Positions 35,665-45,605 of a DNA stretch of 64,000 nt are shown here, one piece after another (position 1 is the first letter of the stretch; each line of letters begins with the position of its first letter). This DNA comes from Chthonomonadales bacterium. GTDB lineage: Bacteria; Armatimonadota; Chthonomonadetes; Chthonomonadales; CAJBBX01. Both the position numbers and the translations under genes were made by a program. The stretch lies in NCBI GenBank assembly GCA_027459625.1, contig DAIDHP010000015.1:19971-83970 (forward strand), written 5' to 3'. The notes under the pieces were generated by a model, which saw only the letters and a list, made by a program, of their open reading frames with translations, had not been told where the DNA came from and ran no database searches.

Positions 35665-35731
35665 TCGGGATGAATCCCGAGGTCCGAGGTCAAAATGGCT
35701 TGAAAGCCATCCGCCAACCCCAAAGGGGTTG
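35665..35731. repeat. Three consecutive small hairpins
   Basis: TCGGGA-TGAA-TCCCGA (35665-35680), ATGGCT-TGAA-AGCCAT (35695-35710) and CAACCCC-AAA-GGGGTTG (35715-35731) follow one another. Similar palindromic text is common between genes in several phyla. The surrounding region 35510-35986 shows no convincing gene. Confidence 0.55.
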
Positions 35732-35986
35732 AATATTAACTGCTTGGTTCGCCCGCAACACATCCTCCTTCGGGCTTTGCAAGAGTATCGGCACCCCCCA
35801 TTGGACATCTTTTTCGGGATGGAATGTGTTTAATGCGGAGATACCCGCCAGTCGTATCAATTACTTTCTTCAATGGTTCTATCCAATTATGCGCGCTCGA
35901 ATCGAGCCTATCGGCCAAATTCATTCTCATGTGATACGACTTGTTTGTGATTCATAGTGTTAGTCTTCCTGTCTTGAAGTGTAATT

Positions 35987-36015
35987 TTGACATGAAGATT
36001 GTCTCACTTTATATT
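35987..36015 (+). promoter_or_regulatory. Promoter upstream of the Rhs remnant
   Basis: TTGACA at 35987-35992 and TATATT at 36010-36015 are spaced by 17 bases. Confidence 0.5.
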
Positions 36016-36066
36016 GACACATAGGGCTATCCGAAAAAATATTTTTGAAATTTCATCTAAAACCTC

Positions 36067-36095
36067 TTGACAACCTGAACGGGCGGTGATATGAT
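36067..36095 (+). promoter_or_regulatory. Second, Rhs-type promoter upstream of the remnant
   Basis: TTGACA at 36067-36072 and TATGAT at 36090-36095 are spaced by 17 bases. The preceding AAAACCTCTTGACAA matches AAAACCCCTTGACAA in front of the large Rhs gene at 62745 at 14 of 15 positions. Confidence 0.6.
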
Positions 36096-36150
36096 AGTTT
36101 TGTGCAAGGGAAAGTTTTGTTTGAGGCTCGATTCGAGAAGGAGATTCCGG

Positions 36151-36279
36151 ATGACGCATTCGACAAGTATTCTCTTCAGGCAACGCCCAAGGCTCGCCGC
36201 CGCTCTCGTACTTATTTTACCCCCCCCATTGTGTTATTTTTCACAATCATGGGATGCCTCGCATCGCCCGTTCCAATAA
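36151..36279 (+). pseudogene. Possible signal-peptide remnant upstream of the Rhs fragment
   Basis: ATG 36151 has GGAG 7 bases upstream and encodes MTHSTSILFRQRPRLAAALV and then a hydrophobic stretch, ending at TGA 36279 after 42 residues. The shape is that of a signal peptide: basic start, hydrophobic core. Together with the promoter it may be the 5' end of a secreted Rhs-type gene whose middle is lost. Similarity to the N-terminus of the intact Rhs gene is weak, so this reading is tentative. Confidence 0.3.
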
Positions 36280-36373
36280 ATAATATGGGTTACCTCTCGT
36301 TGCTGGACGAAGTGGGCAGGCTGAGATGCCATGTGTCACAATGCACGGTGAATAGTGGAGAAGCGAGCTTCAT

Positions 36374-37159
36374 GTGAACACTCTCACCCCGCAAAAGGCG
36401 CGAGTTTTGCATCTCGAACTAGGCGAATACGCTCTGGCTCACGACATGCACCCCGCTCTCGCCGGAGCAACCTCCTACTCCTACGACACTCGCAACGAAC
36501 TTCTCAATGAAACCTCCGTGCGAAACGGCGGCTATTCGAGCGCATTCGGGTACGACGGCGCGGAGAACCCGACCACCTTCAAGGGGAGTCCGAACTCCTT
36601 CAACGCGGACAACCAGAACGCCGCTTTCGCATTTGACGGAAACGGAAATCCGACAACCTACAAAGGGGATGCACTCGGATTCGACCCCGAGAACCGCCTG
36701 ACCTCCTACGGAACCGTCATGACTGCAGGATACGACGGGGACGGACTGCGGGCGTGGAAAAGCACCGCAGCGGGGAAGACTTATTTCGTGTACGATGGCG
36801 ATGCTCCCGTGCTTGAGATGGATTCGAGCGGGAACGTGACGGCGTTTAATGTTTGGGGTGCGAACGGTCTGCTCTCCAGAAGGATGGGGACCGCCAGCGC
36901 CTACTACACCTTCGACCCGCAGGGGAGCGTGGTTCAGAGGCTGGATATCAATCAGAACATCCTTTCCACATCCGCCTACGACGCCTGGGGGAATCCGCTT
37001 GTGGCCAATCCAAACGACCCCTTCGGATACGAGGCTCAGTGGGGGTATTATACGGACAACAAGACCGGTCTCCTCCTCCTCACCCACCGCTACTACGACC
37101 CGACTCAGGGAAGGTTTTTGACGAGGGACCCCGTAGGGTATGAGGGCGCATCAAATTAA
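36374..37159 (+). pseudogene. Rhs/YD-repeat core C-terminal fragment
   Basis: 261 aa from GTG 36374. It holds YD-type repeats (YDTRNELLNET, FGYDGAENPTTFKG, FDGNGNPTTYKG) and the end of the Rhs core (YTFDPQGSVVQRLD, YDAWGNPL, DPFGYEAQWGYYTDNKTGLLLLTHRYYDPTQGRFLTRDPVGYEGASN). The protein stops exactly where the hyperconserved core would join a variable toxin tip. It lacks the N-terminal part and any signal peptide. It is therefore either the 3' remnant of an Rhs gene with its tip removed or an orphan core used in recombination with full Rhs genes such as the one at 62745. Confidence 0.8.
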
Positions 37160-37226
37160 CTTTCTCGCTTTTCACATGGGCTAATCGAAATTAAACTTGT
37201 CCGATATAGAGTCAATGAATTGTTTT

Positions 37227-37312
37227 GAGGGTATTGCAAATGGCTTTTGAGGCCTGTCTTCAAAGATCGAATGACTGTTATTCCTCATCTTCCGTATTTT
37301 GCAAATACCCTC
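37227..37312 (+). repeat. Short inverted-repeat element, copy C
   Basis: Ends GAGGGTATTGCAAA and TTTGCAAATACCCTC are inverted repeats with a one-base difference. The 86-bp element shares GCTTTT-AGG, GAATGA-G-TATT, CCTCAT and ATTTTGCAA blocks in order with copy A. It lies just after the Rhs fragment. Confidence 0.65.
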
Positions 37313-37408
37313 GATCACGAACGTCATTGATAAATGTATTATTGAAGGATTGTTCCAACTCCCGGCGGTGTTTAAATCCGGTCTTCATCCTTCGGCATTC
37401 CGTAAGTG

Positions 37409-40400
37409 TTACATCTCCATCTCCATCCGATCCACCTTTGGCGAATACTCCGTATATGCTGATATCTTCAGGGAGGCGATGGAGGGCGGAGTGGTTCCAT
37501 CCTTGCTTGGACGCATCACGATCACCAGGGAATTGGGCACCTCTCCGACCTTCAGCCAGCAACTTGGCAGGTAAAATTGCGTCTGGGGTCCCTCGGGGAA
37601 AAACCGCCCGACTAGTACGCCGTTCACCCAGATCTGGGCGTTACAAGTCGCTTGCATCTCAAGAGACCACCTCACGTCCCATCCCTTCGTATCAGGGAGA
37701 TGAAACGGCGCCCGGCACCACGTGATTTCATCCGGACCGCTCACATTCTCCACTTGCTGAGAGGTCCATTCGCCGTCATCGAAATGGGGAGTATGCCATC
37801 CCGCGAACTCCCCTGCGAGTTTGGGATGGAAGGTCATCTTCGCCAGATGATCTTCGGAGCCGTTTCCTTGCAACTCCACAGGTTGCCAGATACCCCCCGG
37901 GCCATCCACGTTTTGCACGTAGACAGCAATCAAATTATCTCCAGGCTTCACATAGGGATGGAGCGGGGCGTTGAAAGGCATGTTCCAGCCTTGGTGTGAC
38001 ACCACCTTGTGTCCGTTTACGAAGACGACTCCGTTATCATCCACCCCCCCGAACCTAAGGTGCAGGGATTTGATCTCATACTGCTCTTGGGTGATATTCA
38101 GGTGAACACGGAACCAGCCGTTGACATTCCCGCCGTTAAAGAAAGGCTGCGTGCCATGCCCCACCTCGACGGGAGTCCAACCGCTGTCGTCATAATCCGG
38201 TTGGGCTTCTGGCGGGTTTGTCCCCAATGCGCCGGCGCGTTTCGAGGAGAGTTTCCAGCCTTGTATTTGATTTTGACCGGTGGTGACGCGAATCGAATTA
38301 AGTCCTTTTTCCTGCTCCATGTACCCGCCGTTGGGGCGTCCTTCGTTCTCGTAAAGCATCTCCATCGAATGGGCTTTGCTCAGATCCAATCCGATTTGGT
38401 CCGGTGATACGGTCTGTGTGGCGGAGGTTCCGCTTAACTCCCGGATCCATTTGCCGTCGATATAGGCTGCATGCCAGTCGGAATCGTAAAAGACGAACTC
38501 CAAATCGCCCTGTTTGGAGATAGATGGCAGTTCCCCTTTGTAAACGGTGTATCCGAAAGCGTAATGCCCCATTCTATCCAGGGAGTTATACCCCCCGTCC
38601 TTGTCAATCGTGACGTCCGACATCTTGACTGAGGGGGCTTGGGAATCTCTGCGTATCCTCACTTCACGAATATCCACGGAATCAAAAGGGAAATCGGGTG
38701 CGTGATGCACGAAACGCGACACATCCACGTTATTCACACTCTCCTTTTGCAACTCAATCGCCTGCCCGTTGATGCGCAGCGTTTTGACGGAGCGAGGAGT
38801 GAGGATAACGAAGTTGTTATCGCCAGGCAGCGTCTCCACATCCAAGGTCAGATTGCCCGATTTTTGCGATGCGGGTCTTACGTCTCTCATGAAATAGGAA
38901 TCGGATAGGATCACAACGGGTTGACCATCGACCGCGAAGGCTCTGGTTTTTCCCGCTCGCTCCCGCGTAACCAGAGCGGTGATCATATCGTTGGAGGATT
39001 GAATGTCATCTGTTTCCGCAATCACGCCATTCACCGACGAACCATTGAACGATAGTATCGCGGTGTCTCCAACGTCGCCGTAAGCCACCACAATCGGCGT
39101 GTCCGCCATGCGCACCGCCTCGGCGATCTCCAGGTTGGCGAGTTCCATCGTCGTGCCCGCCATCGGCAGATTGAAGGCGAGGAAGCGCGCGTCACGCTCG
39201 CCCATGGGCACGGAGAGCGATATGGGGGCTTGCCCATCCAAAGTCACCTGGCAGGTGATGGTTCGAGGCTGTTCCTGCATGTTGCGAAGGAATAGGAACC
39301 CAGTCTTGCCATTTTGACGCAGAAGCGATTCCACTCCCGTATCCGTGACGCTCACCCCACCGTCAACCGGTTTGGAGCGAACGAAGAGCGGTCCAGCGAT
39401 CCTCACGAAATCCCCGATGAGTTTCACGGCGCGTGTCTTATCCCATAGCCCTCCTGGCTCCGCGATAGGCGCGGTGTAATCGTAGGAGGTGGTGCGTCCT
39501 GGTGAGCCCCAGTAGCCGTAATTCGTTCCGCCGTATCCCATGTAATAACTGGAAGCGGCGACGCCATGCGCCATAACGTACTTTGTGAGGGCGTTGATCT
39601 GATCCGCGCCGTAGTTCGCCGTGTCACGGAGGCTGCCTCCGCCGACGCTAGAGAACCAGCCTCCCTGCAATTCCGTGATCATTCCGGGGGAGTTCGGCTC
39701 CTGCGTCAGCATGTCTTCGATGGATCCAAGCGTGCTGTCGATGTTCCAACCCGGATAAAAATTGCATGCGTCCAGTAACTGAGACATGATGGGATCGCTC
39801 TTATCCCTTGCCACTGAGGTCCAGCATGTGATGAGCGGGACATCGATTAGATTGCGTTTGGCATCTTTGTAGAGCGACTTTACATAGTTCGATTCCACTT
39901 TTTGGGGTAATCCGCTGAACTGATATTCGTTCTCAAGTTGCACCAATATAACGTTTCCGCCTTTGGTGATGAGATGCTTGCGAACGACGGGAAGGACGGT
40001 GTCGTACCAGTAGCTCGACCATTTCTCGTTCGCCGGGCTGTCGGTGCGATATTGTATGTGATGATGCGCCAGCCAGGACGGAAGCCCTCCGCCGTTCCAT
40101 TCCGCGCAAATGTAAGGCCCTGGTCTCACAATCACATACAGCTCTCTATCGGCGCACTCCGTGAGAAATGCATTGAATGGCTCCATGTCCGCCTTGCCTC
40201 GTGGCGTTCCCGGCGGTTCCTGCTGATGCCAGTTCCAGGCGACGTAAGTCTCCACGGCGTTGAACCCGGCGCCCTTGATCTTATCAAGTCTGTCCCCCCA
40301 TAAGGGGCGGGCGCATCGAAAATAGTGAAAACAACTGCTGAAAAGATATAGATCATGGCCGTGGATGGTGAAGCACTGATGATCGTAATGGATGATATCC

Positions 40401-40528
40401 GGATTGGAGAACTTTACCGGCAATGCATTCCCCGCCTGGGTTTCGGGGAGAAAACTTATGGTTTGAAAAAAAATTGGTGTGATCGCCGCCACCTTGACAA
40501 AGTCGCGGCGGGAGATTTTGTCGCCCAT
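37409..40528 (-). CDS. GH35 beta-galactosidase-like enzyme
   Basis: About 1040 aa, exported by a probable Tat signal (SRRDFVKVAA, then a hydrophobic stretch). The GH35 barrel is clear: GFNAVETYVAWNWHQQEPPG and VRPGPYICAEWNGGGLPSWL, with acid/base Glu206 in VQLENEY and nucleophile Glu291 in MITELQGGW (numbered from ATG 40543). The C-terminal half holds several beta-sandwich jelly rolls (PFFNGGNVNGWFRVHLNITQ; WVNGVLVGRFFPEGPQTQFYLP). It should release terminal beta-galactose from plant or microbial glycans. ATG 40528 is best supported by AAAGGCGAG upstream; ATG 40543 is possible. Confidence 0.92.
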   Translation of the reverse strand: MGDKISRRDFVKVAAITPIFFQTISFLPETQAGNALPVKFSNPDIIHYDHQCFTIHGHDLYLFSSCFHYFRCARPLWGDRLDKIKGAGFNAVETYVAWNWHQQEPPGTPRGKADMEPFNAFLTECADRELYVIVRPGPYICAEWNGGGLPSWLAHHHIQYRTDSPANEKWSSYWYDTVLPVVRKHLITKGGNVILVQLENEYQFSGLPQKVESNYVKSLYKDAKRNLIDVPLITCWTSVARDKSDPIMSQLLDACNFYPGWNIDSTLGSIEDMLTQEPNSPGMITELQGGWFSSVGGGSLRDTANYGADQINALTKYVMAHGVAASSYYMGYGGTNYGYWGSPGRTTSYDYTAPIAEPGGLWDKTRAVKLIGDFVRIAGPLFVRSKPVDGGVSVTDTGVESLLRQNGKTGFLFLRNMQEQPRTITCQVTLDGQAPISLSVPMGERDARFLAFNLPMAGTTMELANLEIAEAVRMADTPIVVAYGDVGDTAILSFNGSSVNGVIAETDDIQSSNDMITALVTRERAGKTRAFAVDGQPVVILSDSYFMRDVRPASQKSGNLTLDVETLPGDNNFVILTPRSVKTLRINGQAIELQKESVNNVDVSRFVHHAPDFPFDSVDIREVRIRRDSQAPSVKMSDVTIDKDGGYNSLDRMGHYAFGYTVYKGELPSISKQGDLEFVFYDSDWHAAYIDGKWIRELSGTSATQTVSPDQIGLDLSKAHSMEMLYENEGRPNGGYMEQEKGLNSIRVTTGQNQIQGWKLSSKRAGALGTNPPEAQPDYDDSGWTPVEVGHGTQPFFNGGNVNGWFRVHLNITQEQYEIKSLHLRFGGVDDNGVVFVNGHKVVSHQGWNMPFNAPLHPYVKPGDNLIAVYVQNVDGPGGIWQPVELQGNGSEDHLAKMTFHPKLAGEFAGWHTPHFDDGEWTSQQVENVSGPDEITWCRAPFHLPDTKGWDVRWSLEMQATCNAQIWVNGVLVGRFFPEGPQTQFYLPSCWLKVGEVPNSLVIVMRPSKDGTTPPSIASLKISAYTEYSPKVDRMEMEM

Positions 40529-40703
40529 ATGCTCGCCTTTCATGGCAACCCGATGAGGTTGCCTAAATGATGAATGTGATTATAATTCTCTCTATGAACT
40601 TGCAAGTCACGAATAGCCTTTGACTTCCCTAAGGATACCCGATAACGCCCCGCCACTCATGGCTTTCGCGGCTCGGATGCATTGAATCCTATACGGATAA
40701 AGC

Positions 40704-43700
40704 TCATCTTTCCTTTATGATCAAATCAAGGATATCCCCGAATTTGGCGCGATTTTCCGCCTCAATCTGCAATTGCAAATGAAGCGGGACGCCTGAAGCC
40801 ACTGCATTGAACCTCACCGCACCGAACGAACCGCTCCCTTGAAACCCCGTATCCTTCTCCAAAGGTGAAATGGCGTGAACGTCGCCTGAGATACTCAGGA
40901 GAACGCGACCCGAGTTGCTTCCCGATGGGTTCTTCGCCAGCCATTTCGCCTCCGCGATGTTCCCGACATGAGCCTTGATTTCAATAGGGCCCGCTCCTTG
41001 CAAAGTCAGCGTCACCGGCTTGGGATCCGTCGGTAAATCCACTGTTTGCCACGGTCCGTCGCCAGCGCGGATTCGCACCTCCTCGAAAATGGAGTCCAGG
41101 AAGCGCAAAGGTCCCTCGCCGCTCCACAAGCGTCCCGCCGGATCAATGAGAGGACAGTCGGCGGATGTCGTCCCAACGCCCATGGTGCGAACACTGACGT
41201 GGTGTCCTGTCTCCAGGATAGCGGCATATCTGTCTCTCAGACGGTCGAATTCTCCCACCCATCCTCCGATATCGTTCTCCGGCTTGAAAAGGAGCGTTCG
41301 ATTCGCAGTGAAATGTTCGCTCGCATCGAACTTCGGGACGAATTCCCTTGCGACAGAGGCGACAGGACGGGGGGCGTTGTCCGGATCCACCAATCCGCAA
41401 TCGCTATTCTCCCCGACGCGGAATCCTCCGGGATACCACCAGATGAAATCGCCCCACGCTCCGGACTGCGTCATCATCGTCCAGAATTGCCGCCCCTCCT
41501 TGACCTGATATTCATAACGCTCCGGTTTGATCCAAATCATGCTGTCCTTCCAAGTGGTTCCGTTCGGGTAGATCGGCAAACCGAACTCCATCCAGATCAC
41601 CGGCTTCCCGCCGGATAGGAAGGAGAGCATCCTTGTAACCAGACCACATCCGGAGATGAGTGGCCATGCTGTAAGATGACCGTAGAAAGGCTCGTAATAA
41701 CCTTCCGGGCCTGCCCAATCCATGAAATGCAGCACCGCCGGTTGAGCGACGGGAAGAAACCCCTGCGGATCGGCGACCACGCTTCCTCTGAATCCGATCA
41801 AATGAATGGGATCCAGAGATTTGATTAGGACATAGCTCCGACGATACTCAACGCCAAGCTGCCAGTTCATGAAGGAGAAATATGCGGCGGTCATATCATG
41901 CCATGGACCGTTTGTCATGCATTGCCGATCGCTTGGAGAAACCACCTCGCCTTGAGCGTTTTTGGGCAAGGGGTATCCGAAGACCTTTTGCGCATTCTCA
42001 AGGTCCCCGTACTCCTCCCTCAACCATTCCCGCCAATGGCTGTCGTATCCCTGTCTTAGGTTGTAATAGGATGGCTCCCACGCTATGTCGTATCCCGCAA
42101 TGGCGGGATTATTCCGCACGTATCGTATGATCTCCTTCGCCATGGCGTCGTTGCGACTTCGAGGATCAAGCCCGGGCACGTATAGGAAGACTTTGATGTG
42201 GTGCTCCTGGCATCTCCATAGAAAATCATCGAGGTCGCGTAATAGAGGCTTGTCCGCGCCGTTGCCAAACGGTGCGTCGGCGCCAACTCCTGCGATCGCC
42301 TTGAAGCCCCATTTTTCCATCTGTGTCAAGTCGGCTTCCACCACCGAAGGCTCGTAGAGCGTGGGGTCGAGGAAACTGAGGCTGTAAGCCCCGCCAGGGA
42401 TGCCTCCAAGGTAATGCGGCCAGTAATCGCAGGAGACGGGATGCCACGGCTTGCCGTCAAGATAGAGACCGTTGCCTTTACGAACTACGATATTCTTCGG
42501 ACTCGGTGGTGTGGATAACCTCGGCCGCACTAAAAGCGATTGGGTGATGCGATCCACCGTTTCACCGCCACACTCGAGAACGGCGGTCAACTGATAATCG
42601 CCCTCCGGCAACGAATGCAACGTGCCCCTCACCGTGCGCATTTCATGGGGCGATACTTTGGCGGACATGACAGCGGACAGAACCTTGCGAGAATGGTTCG
42701 TCACCGTAAACAGCACGGATACCGGCAAGGTTGACGAAGCGAAGCTGGTGAGATTCGCGCCCACCCGCAGAGTTTCGCCGGGGCGATACATGAAGCTTGA
42801 CGCGCCCGCCTCGTAAAAGACCGGGTACGACGCCAAACGCTTCATGGTATCCGTCAAAGCCTGCTGGATTTCCGATCGCCCCAGATCCGAAATACGGGTT
42901 AACCCGAGGCTGATCCATGCGGAGCGAGGGAGAGGAAGCATTCCGCTGATAATTACGGAGAGCGGTGCGCCTCTGTCGCGTCCTGTTTTGTCGAGCATGC
43001 TCGTTAACGGCGCCCACCGCCACCATCGGTCACGGTTGAATCCGTCCCCTTTCGGGCGCTCATTCGCCCCGAGCGATGGAAAAACCGATAAACGCCTGCG
43101 TGGCAACCCCCATGCCTCCCCTAATGCAGTTGGTTTGCAGAGCGTTGCATCCTTGATGAGGTGGAGCTTGTAGCCGGGGGAGACAGCCTCCAGATCCGGA
43201 CACTGGGGAATTGTGGCGTGAGCCAACGCCCCAGGGGGAGCCGTCTCCATCCTGGGAGCCGTAAGCCAAATGTGATGCGTTTCCGGCTCCATGAGCACCT
43301 GCGGGGTGTGACTGCCGGACAAGCCGAAATGAATCTGGTCCACATCATCGAGATGCACACTATCGCCAGGTCCCCCGCGTCCTTTGGAGGGATTGTCCGC
43401 CCAGTAGAGAAATGCCGACGGGGGTAGTGCGTAAAACCGCCAGGAAGGTGTCAGGGAGACCACAGCGATCCATCGGGAGCCATCCTTCTCGGTCCATTCG
43501 ATGCTCATCGCCGATGTATGGTTGTCCCCCTTCGCCCAAAAGCAGGTCAGTTCCTTTCCTGGAGAGGTGGGAACCTTCGAAAATTGGCGATTGGCGGACC
43601 ACCAGCCGCTGTTGAAATGGGGCACGATGAATTCGACGGCATCCTGTCGCATCGGGGTGGCTCCTGGCTTCAGCTCTATTTTCGCTTTTTGAGCTCCGAA

Positions 43701-44795
43701 GGCATAGACCTGAGTCCACTTGGCTATCTCTTGATCGCTCCAAGCGAAGATAGGCTCCCCTTGGTTGTCGTTCGCCTCGGTCATCCGCTGCACATAGTCG
43801 TTCCAATCCATCCAGCGTCCGCTGGATCGCCAATAAAGGTTCTCGAACGCGGGAGCCGTGAGGCTCACTAGAATTCCCCCTTGACGCATCCAAGCCGTCA
43901 AAGGTCCCACCGCCTGAGCGGGAAAATTCCGCATATCCGCAGCGAAATAGCGCAGTCCCGGGTAGGTGAAAGTTCCAGGAGAGGTCAGTTCCTCACTTGT
44001 CAGAACTAAGGAGGCGAAACCCGCTTTCGACAACCGCTCCCTGAAACCCGAAAGGTCTGGGGCTTTTTGGGCATTCGGCATATCCGAGCCAAGGTAGATC
44101 CCCACGCAACCGTTTTTCGCTTCGGGATACCGCCTAGCCGATTTCCCGGATTCAAGCGGTGCGCCAACACGCACCTCGGTGAAGGTGGCGTCCAAGCTGC
44201 CGCATCGCAGCCCCGCCCATCCGCTACGAATGGCGTCGGCATCGCCGAGCAGATACCCCCAATGAGCAAGAGGGGTGGTCCTCCCTTCCTCGTACACATA
44301 GCCATCAATCCGATTTGGGGCGAGGGTGAGGCGAAGATGATAGACCGTGCCGTATCGCCATTCCCCTCCAAATACGTCGCTGACGGGGATAAGTCGCGAG
44401 GAGCCGAGGGTTTGCGCCTGGTTCACGCCCTGATACTGCTCGACCAATTCGGTGTAATGCATGCCGTCCGGCCCCTCGACGAGGCCGAGGTTCCAGAAGT
44501 TATCCGATCCGGTCGCGATCAGCAAACCCGCCGTAGCCCAACCGCCTGGGTAGTTGCGGCGTTGGATTGTCACATTCGCCGTTATCTCCCCTTTCCCGCT
44601 GAGCATGGGGCTATCAGTGAGATAGTAGGCGTTTTGCCCTGGCTCGCGCACTTGGTAGAAGCCGGAGCGAACGCTCCATGAGCCGACGGGTATTCCATCC
44701 CCAAGACTTGGAGAAACGCTGAACATTGAGAGCGGAAAGAGACACAGGATTAGCGAAAGGAGAGGATAAAGGCGCAAGGAATTGATTCGCTGCAT
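40704..44795 (-). CDS. Very large secreted GH-A-type glycoside hydrolase
   Basis: 1363 aa with a signal peptide (LSLILCLFPLSMFSVSPSLG). Residues 40-215 resemble a concanavalin-like laminin/lectin jelly roll. Residues 225-600 hold an unrecognised region with a THG/GATase-like start (VGIYLGSDMPNAQKAPDLSGF). Residues 780-1130 form a TIM-barrel glycosidase with probable acid/base Glu907 in YDIAWEPSYYN and nucleophile Glu1070 in VIWMEFGLP. The C-terminus is beta-rich. The NGLYLDGKPWHPVSCDYWP start of the barrel is cellulase-like, but I cannot name the CAZy family. GGGGGA lies 8 bases before ATG 44795. It lies upstream of, and on the same strand as, the GH35 gene, 160 bases away. Confidence 0.75.
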   Translation of the reverse strand: MQRINSLRLYPLLSLILCLFPLSMFSVSPSLGDGIPVGSWSVRSGFYQVREPGQNAYYLTDSPMLSGKGEITANVTIQRRNYPGGWATAGLLIATGSDNFWNLGLVEGPDGMHYTELVEQYQGVNQAQTLGSSRLIPVSDVFGGEWRYGTVYHLRLTLAPNRIDGYVYEEGRTTPLAHWGYLLGDADAIRSGWAGLRCGSLDATFTEVRVGAPLESGKSARRYPEAKNGCVGIYLGSDMPNAQKAPDLSGFRERLSKAGFASLVLTSEELTSPGTFTYPGLRYFAADMRNFPAQAVGPLTAWMRQGGILVSLTAPAFENLYWRSSGRWMDWNDYVQRMTEANDNQGEPIFAWSDQEIAKWTQVYAFGAQKAKIELKPGATPMRQDAVEFIVPHFNSGWWSANRQFSKVPTSPGKELTCFWAKGDNHTSAMSIEWTEKDGSRWIAVVSLTPSWRFYALPPSAFLYWADNPSKGRGGPGDSVHLDDVDQIHFGLSGSHTPQVLMEPETHHIWLTAPRMETAPPGALAHATIPQCPDLEAVSPGYKLHLIKDATLCKPTALGEAWGLPRRRLSVFPSLGANERPKGDGFNRDRWWRWAPLTSMLDKTGRDRGAPLSVIISGMLPLPRSAWISLGLTRISDLGRSEIQQALTDTMKRLASYPVFYEAGASSFMYRPGETLRVGANLTSFASSTLPVSVLFTVTNHSRKVLSAVMSAKVSPHEMRTVRGTLHSLPEGDYQLTAVLECGGETVDRITQSLLVRPRLSTPPSPKNIVVRKGNGLYLDGKPWHPVSCDYWPHYLGGIPGGAYSLSFLDPTLYEPSVVEADLTQMEKWGFKAIAGVGADAPFGNGADKPLLRDLDDFLWRCQEHHIKVFLYVPGLDPRSRNDAMAKEIIRYVRNNPAIAGYDIAWEPSYYNLRQGYDSHWREWLREEYGDLENAQKVFGYPLPKNAQGEVVSPSDRQCMTNGPWHDMTAAYFSFMNWQLGVEYRRSYVLIKSLDPIHLIGFRGSVVADPQGFLPVAQPAVLHFMDWAGPEGYYEPFYGHLTAWPLISGCGLVTRMLSFLSGGKPVIWMEFGLPIYPNGTTWKDSMIWIKPERYEYQVKEGRQFWTMMTQSGAWGDFIWWYPGGFRVGENSDCGLVDPDNAPRPVASVAREFVPKFDASEHFTANRTLLFKPENDIGGWVGEFDRLRDRYAAILETGHHVSVRTMGVGTTSADCPLIDPAGRLWSGEGPLRFLDSIFEEVRIRAGDGPWQTVDLPTDPKPVTLTLQGAGPIEIKAHVGNIAEAKWLAKNPSGSNSGRVLLSISGDVHAISPLEKDTGFQGSGSFGAVRFNAVASGVPLHLQLQIEAENRAKFGDILDLIIKER

Positions 44796-45605
44796 CTGAA
44801 CATCCCCCTTATGATGAGCTATTTTTTTCAGATTACCTGATATGTGAGTTTAATATGTGTGCAAGCAGCTTTTTTTGCATGGATGGACAGGATACGCAAG
44901 ATTTCGTCCGGAGGGGGGTGGAACGATGACACGGAATAACCCCGCGGTCACGCCCCAACCGAAAGACCTATCAACCATGAATAGGTTGGAACATTAGTAA
45001 CCGTATGACGGCGAACTGTAAAATGATATGGAATGAATGGAGCCGGCGGTTAAAACCGCGTCTAACGAAGACGCGAAACCCGCGGAGGTGGATTTCGTGA
45101 TTTCAATAGCCGGCGAATTCATTCGCCGGGGGAGTTCCATGCGACGGAATCGTTTCGCCGATCCCGCACGATAAATCATGCGGTGTGCGTTCACGAATGC
45201 CGTGAATGGCTTATTCGGGTCTTCGTTATTTGGTTATATATATGCCGCCCATCTCCCATTACGGCCACTTTAAATTTAAAAACGTAAAATCAGTTGCAAT
45301 ATATTGAAAATGATTTTAGAATACCAATAGCCGGTCCAGCTAGCGATCGGCTTCCGCCAGGATTAAAAGAGAGATATTAATTAGAGAGAAGCTAAAGGGC
45401 CTCATTACGACCATCAAGGGGATATGCAATGAAAAAGGAGAGGTTCGGATTTGTGATGATATCCGGTTGGGAGTTGAGAAAGCCGAAATATTCGGAGAAA
45501 ATTGAGATCACTAATACATGATGAACCTCAAACTGTTTCGGGTCGCAGTCGCGAATTTGTCCGACCACGACGCCCGTTGGGAACCCAGCGTGCGAGATAT
45601 ATCCA
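44796..45605. other. Intergenic region with a hairpin cluster
   Basis: No credible gene. It contains the palindromic hairpins at 45045-45129 and another (TTCACG-AATGC-CGTGAA) near 45191-45207, then an AT-rich stretch around 45236-45330. Confidence 0.55.
45045..45129. repeat. Palindromic intergenic repeat (hairpin cluster)
   Basis: GCGGTT-AA-AACCGC at 45045-45058, a weaker CGCGT/ACGCG hairpin at 45056-45075 and a perfect CCGGCGAAT-TC-ATTCGCCGG at 45110-45129. Text of the type 'GCCGGCGGTTxAAACCGCG' is a recurrent intergenic palindrome in several phyla; I recall the style but know no formal name. Confidence 0.5.

Noticed and set aside
35736..35930. 64-codon minus-strand frame near the hairpin row
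   Set aside because: No ribosome binding site and no recognisable domain; it lies in repeat-rich intergenic sequence.
36102..36377. 91-codon frame overlapping the Rhs remnant
   Set aside because: No suitable start signal. It overlaps the better signal-peptide-like frame at 36151 and has no domain.
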